In this document: piece by piece, positions 4,223 to 6,826 of the stretch
Layout of the letters: each line of letters begins with the position of its first letter
How positions within the stretch are numbered: position 1 is the first letter of the stretch
DNA from: WJKP01 sp964531215
GTDB taxonomy: Bacteria; Patescibacteriota; Patescibacteriia; CAIXNZ01
Direction: 5' to 3'
NCBI GenBank assembly: GCA_964531215.1
Contig: CAZHFK010000046.1
Coordinates: 1-6,826 of the forward strand
DNA length: 6,826 nt
The notes under the pieces: generated by a model
What the model saw: the letters and a program-made list of their open reading frames with translations, nothing else
The model's database searches: none
Told to the model about the DNA's origin: nothing
Translations under genes and position numbers: made by a program

Positions 4223-5968
4223 TTATTCAATCACCCTAAAGACCTCATCAATTGTTGTAATGCCATCCGTAGCCTTTAAAAGTCCGTCTTGAACCATGCT
4301 AATCATCCCGCTTTGATGGGCTATTTCAGCGATTTTATATTCAGAAGCTTTACCTGATAAAATTTGTTTTTCAATTTCAGAATTCATGGGAAAAATTTCA
4401 TAAATACCAATTCTGCCTTTTAAGCCAATATGATTACATTCATCACAGCCTTGTCCGCGATAAAATTTGAGCTTATCAAAATCTATTTTATAACCTGAAT
4501 TTTCCGGTAAATTACTTAAAATTTCTTTGATTCTTTTAAATTGTTCTGGCTCAGGTTTGACTTCAATTTTGCATTTATCATGAATTCTTCTGACCAGACG
4601 TTGCCCAATTACAGCATTTAAAGACGGTGCCAATAAAAACGGTTTAACTCCCATTGATAAAAAACGAGGAATAGCGCCGGAAGCATCATTGGTATGTAAA
4701 GTAGAGATTACTTTATGACCGGTTAAGGCAGCCTGTACAGCGACTTCGGCAGTTTCTAAGTCACGCAATTCACCAACCATGATAATATCAGGATCTTGAC
4801 GTAAAATTGAGCGCAACCCGTCAGCAAATGAATAGCCTTTGGAATGATCGATTTGACTCTGGGCGATGCCCTCCAGTTTGTATTCAATCGGGTCTTCTAA
4901 AGTAATAATTTTAGTATCAGGATCATTTAATTTATTTAAAATGGCATATAAAGTAGTAGTTTTACCAGAGCCAGTCGGGCCAGTGGTAATAATCATACCC
5001 GTGGGTCTTTGAACTTCTGATTTTAAATCATCAAAAGCTTTACCGCGTAAACCCAGATCTTCAAAATCTAAACTGGTTACGGTTGATTTTAAAAGACGCA
5101 TTACAATGCTTTCACCATAAGCGGTTGGCAAGGTAGAAACACGGATTTCCAGTTTGTCATCTTCTTTTAAAAAAACAGTAATACGTCCGTCTTGCGGTTT
5201 ATCGGTAATATTAATTTTTAAACCGGCAATAGTTTTAACACGCGCATCTATTTGTTTCCAGAGATCTTTATCAAGCGTAGCCACAATATGTAAGATGCCG
5301 TCAACCCTGTATCTTAAGGTAATTTTTTTTTCCTCGGCTTCAATATGAATATCGGAAGCATTGGATTTCATTGCACCGGCTAAAATTAATTTAATAATTA
5401 AAGTAACATTTTTAGTTTCATTTAATTTAGCGTTTAAAATTCCGAAGTTTTTAATTTCTTTTTGTAATTTATCCAGTTCTTCGCCGGTAATTTTAATGCC
5501 ATGCACAAATTCTCTGGGAGCCGGGAACCGATCATAAAGTTCAAGAGTTTTTTTAAAACTGTATTCGGAAATTAAATAAATTTCACCTTTGCCTTGAATT
5601 GTTTCTTCAACTAATTCATCAAGAATTTTTTTTAATTTGGGATTGGTCGGATTTGGTGACGCTATTTTAACTTCTTTATCGGATTTATAAAAACAAACCA
5701 CTTTTTCTTTTTTAGCGGTTTCTCGGGGAATACTATTTAAAGCCTCACCATTAATTGGAAAAGCAACCAAATTAATATAAGGAAAACCGCTTGAAGCCGC
5801 TTTTTTCTCAGCCTCTTTTTCCAGTTCTTTTATCCGAATATTTTTCATTTTTTTCTCAAATTCTTCTTGAACTTTTTCTCCTGCTACTTTTGGTTTGTCT
5901 GATTTTTGGCTTTCGGAAATTAAATCTTTTATGCCTTTGACTTGATTATTGTCGTCGTTTGTTGCCAT
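4223..5968 (-). CDS. pilB: Type IV pilus assembly ATPase PilB (GspE family)
   Basis: PilB is the cytoplasmic hexameric motor that powers extension of type IV pili from the inner membrane platform. The 581-aa product has a charged, probably coiled N-terminus (1-58), a GspE/PilB N-terminal domain (about 62-150) and a catalytic domain (about 175-455). Seen motifs are SDIHIE (205-210), Walker A GPTGSGKT (330-337, K336), the Asp box EDPIEY (358-363), Walker B DPDIIMVGE (392-400) with GELRD, and the His box TGHKVISTLHTNDA (416-429). The zinc module is altered: H463-x2-C466 pairs with C508-x2-C511 where the family usually has four cysteines. The C-terminal helices end at residue 581, a usual length. 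ATG 5968 has no Shine-Dalgarno. It follows the membrane-protein gene by 16 nt, suggesting one operon, and ends at a strong terminator. A type II secretion GspE cannot be excluded, but pilus use fits CPR biology. Confidence 0.95.
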   Translation of the reverse strand: MATNDDNNQVKGIKDLISESQKSDKPKVAGEKVQEEFEKKMKNIRIKELEKEAEKKAASSGFPYINLVAFPINGEALNSIPRETAKKEKVVCFYKSDKEVKIASPNPTNPKLKKILDELVEETIQGKGEIYLISEYSFKKTLELYDRFPAPREFVHGIKITGEELDKLQKEIKNFGILNAKLNETKNVTLIIKLILAGAMKSNASDIHIEAEEKKITLRYRVDGILHIVATLDKDLWKQIDARVKTIAGLKINITDKPQDGRITVFLKEDDKLEIRVSTLPTAYGESIVMRLLKSTVTSLDFEDLGLRGKAFDDLKSEVQRPTGMIITTGPTGSGKTTTLYAILNKLNDPDTKIITLEDPIEYKLEGIAQSQIDHSKGYSFADGLRSILRQDPDIIMVGELRDLETAEVAVQAALTGHKVISTLHTNDASGAIPRFLSMGVKPFLLAPSLNAVIGQRLVRRIHDKCKIEVKPEPEQFKRIKEILSNLPENSGYKIDFDKLKFYRGQGCDECNHIGLKGRIGIYEIFPMNSEIEKQILSGKASEYKIAEIAHQSGMISMVQDGLLKATDGITTIDEVFRVIE

Positions 5969-5984
5969 AAATTAGTTAATAGCT

Positions 5985-6797
5985 TTATTTTTTAGATTTA
6001 CTGCTGCTTTTGGGGCTTTTAGTTTTTGTAGCTGTTTTTTTCGATTTATTTTTAGTAGTCGTCGGTTTCTTCGCCGGTTTTTTTGATTTATTTTTAATAG
6101 GCGTCGGTTTCTTCGCCGGTTTTTTCGATTTACTTTTAATAGTCGTCGGTTTCTTCGCCGGTTTTTTTGATTTACTTTTTGTGTTTGTTGTTTTTTGGGG
6201 GGCAGTGGCGGATTTTTGTTTTGTTTTTTGCTCGATTATTTTTTTTATTTCTTGTTCCAGTTTTGGCTCGATTTCATTATAAGCCGTTTTCATTTTTTTA
6301 GCGGCGACCTTTGATTGTTTTTTTACTTTGGGTTCCAGTTTTTCATATTCTTTTTCTAATTTTTCTGCTATTTTTTTAGTTTCAGTTTTTAATTCTTTTT
6401 TCTTAAGTTTTAAATCGTATTTTTGACTGAAATACTGGAACAGTCCTTTAATATTTTTGGCTAAAGAAACCAGCTTACCCCAAACAGATTGTTCGGTTAA
6501 TTGTAAAAAAGTAATTGTCCAGCTTGATAAATAAAAAGCTGTAAAAATCGCATTAACAAATAAAGAAATAAAAGTAAAAGCCAAAAAGCCCAGAGTAATT
6601 GTCATGACAATACTGACCAAATTATTACTGGCAGCAGCCAGCATAAAAAGAAAAAATATTGGCGCTAAAAATAAGAAGGTCAGACACAAAATAAGAATCA
6701 GACTAAGAATTTTTAAAATAAATAAAATTAAAGCAATTTCTAAGCTGATTGTCATGTTTTTGGAAAAAAGTTTCCAAGCCTGACTAAAAGATTCCAA
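5985..6797 (-). CDS. Membrane protein with coiled coil and Lys-rich repeat tail
   Basis: I do not recognise a named family. The N-terminal part begins ESFSQAWKLFSKN and then has about three hydrophobic segments (roughly 17-38, 40-56 and 62-98). A highly charged helical stretch follows (128-192, KKKELKTETKKIAEKLEKE type), likely a coiled coil. The tail (about 197-270) is almost only K, S, T, P and A and contains 14-residue repeats with core SKKPAKKPT, like histone H1 and bacterial histone-like proteins. By the positive-inside rule the tail should be cytoplasmic. The start is uncertain: TTG at 6797 has no Shine-Dalgarno, and the frame stays open to the right edge, so the gene may begin outside the window. 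It is the first visible gene of the pilB operon. A role tethering DNA or acidic partners at the membrane is only a guess. Confidence 0.85.
   Translation of the reverse strand: MESFSQAWKLFSKNMTISLEIALILFILKILSLILILCLTFLFLAPIFFLFMLAAASNNLVSIVMTITLGFLAFTFISLFVNAIFTAFYLSSWTITFLQLTEQSVWGKLVSLAKNIKGLFQYFSQKYDLKLKKKELKTETKKIAEKLEKEYEKLEPKVKKQSKVAAKKMKTAYNEIEPKLEQEIKKIIEQKTKQKSATAPQKTTNTKSKSKKPAKKPTTIKSKSKKPAKKPTPIKNKSKKPAKKPTTTKNKSKKTATKTKSPKSSSKSKK
6031..6183 (-). repeat. 42-bp coding tandem repeat, about 3.6 copies
   Basis: Near-identical 42-bp units lie at 6058-6099, 6100-6141 and 6142-6183, with a partial copy at 6031-6057. Each encodes a 14-residue K-S-K/P-A-K-K-P unit of the lysine-rich tail. 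Differences are mostly single bases. A unit of 42 bp (14 codons) lets copy number change without breaking the frame. Confidence 0.88.
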
Positions 6798-6826
6798 AAT
6801 ATGAGAATTTTTTAAAACAATAAAAT

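Noticed and set aside
4016..4279. Plus-strand frame of 87 aa opposite the pilB 3' end
   Set aside because: It crosses the strong pilB terminator and overlaps pilB; no ribosome binding site and no recognisable motif.
6010..6282. Plus-strand frame of 90 aa rich in Phe, Val and Gly
   Set aside because: It is the complement of the lysine-rich repeat tail; AAA/AAG codons read backwards give Phe and Leu. Its repeats mirror the real gene.

Overview
The window is AT-rich bacterial DNA. It reads in the standard code, with TGA used as a stop and no in-frame TGA inside the genes. It most resembles Candidatus Patescibacteria (CPR), probably the Parcubacteria side. Grounds for that placement: a PilB/GspE ATPase with an N-terminal domain of the type I associate with CPR bacteria, compact genes mostly without Shine-Dalgarno sequences, and a short GC-rich palindrome (TCCGCCAGAGGCGGA) of a kind I remember from CPR intergenic DNA. 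The placement is inference from memory, not from a search.

Layout from left to right. (1) Positions 1-48 may hold the last codons of a plus-strand gene entering from the left; a strong bidirectional terminator follows. (2) A minus-strand tRNA-Glu(UUC) unit at 62-343 has a near-consensus promoter, a complete tRNA with encoded CCA, and in its leader a second, broken 5' half of the same tRNA carrying a 19-nt palindromic insert. (3) A plus-strand operon at 486-2524 holds tsaD, tsaE (4-nt overlap) and an unrecognised 190-aa protein, and ends at a bidirectional terminator. TsaD and TsaE belong to the system that makes the t6A modification of ANN-decoding tRNAs; tsaB and tsaC are not in the window. 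(4) A convergent minus-strand small gene (64 aa, TTG start) has the only textbook Shine-Dalgarno in the window. (5) A minus-strand lipoprotein with beta-propeller-like repeats lies between a perfect 15-bp inverted repeat and a roughly 250-bp non-coding, structure-rich segment. This block looks like accessory DNA placed between two conserved modules. (6) A minus-strand pair follows: a membrane protein with a coiled coil and a lysine-rich repeat tail (upstream, possibly cut by the right edge), then the type IV pilus assembly ATPase pilB, closed by a strong terminator.

The well-understood parts are the tRNA, the t6A genes and the pilus motor. The parts most worth a second look are the half-tRNA duplication with its palindromic insert, the nested inverted repeats upstream of the lipoprotein gene, and the histone-H1-like repeat tail on a membrane protein next to pilB. 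I see no CRISPR array, transposase, integrase or recognisable defence system.
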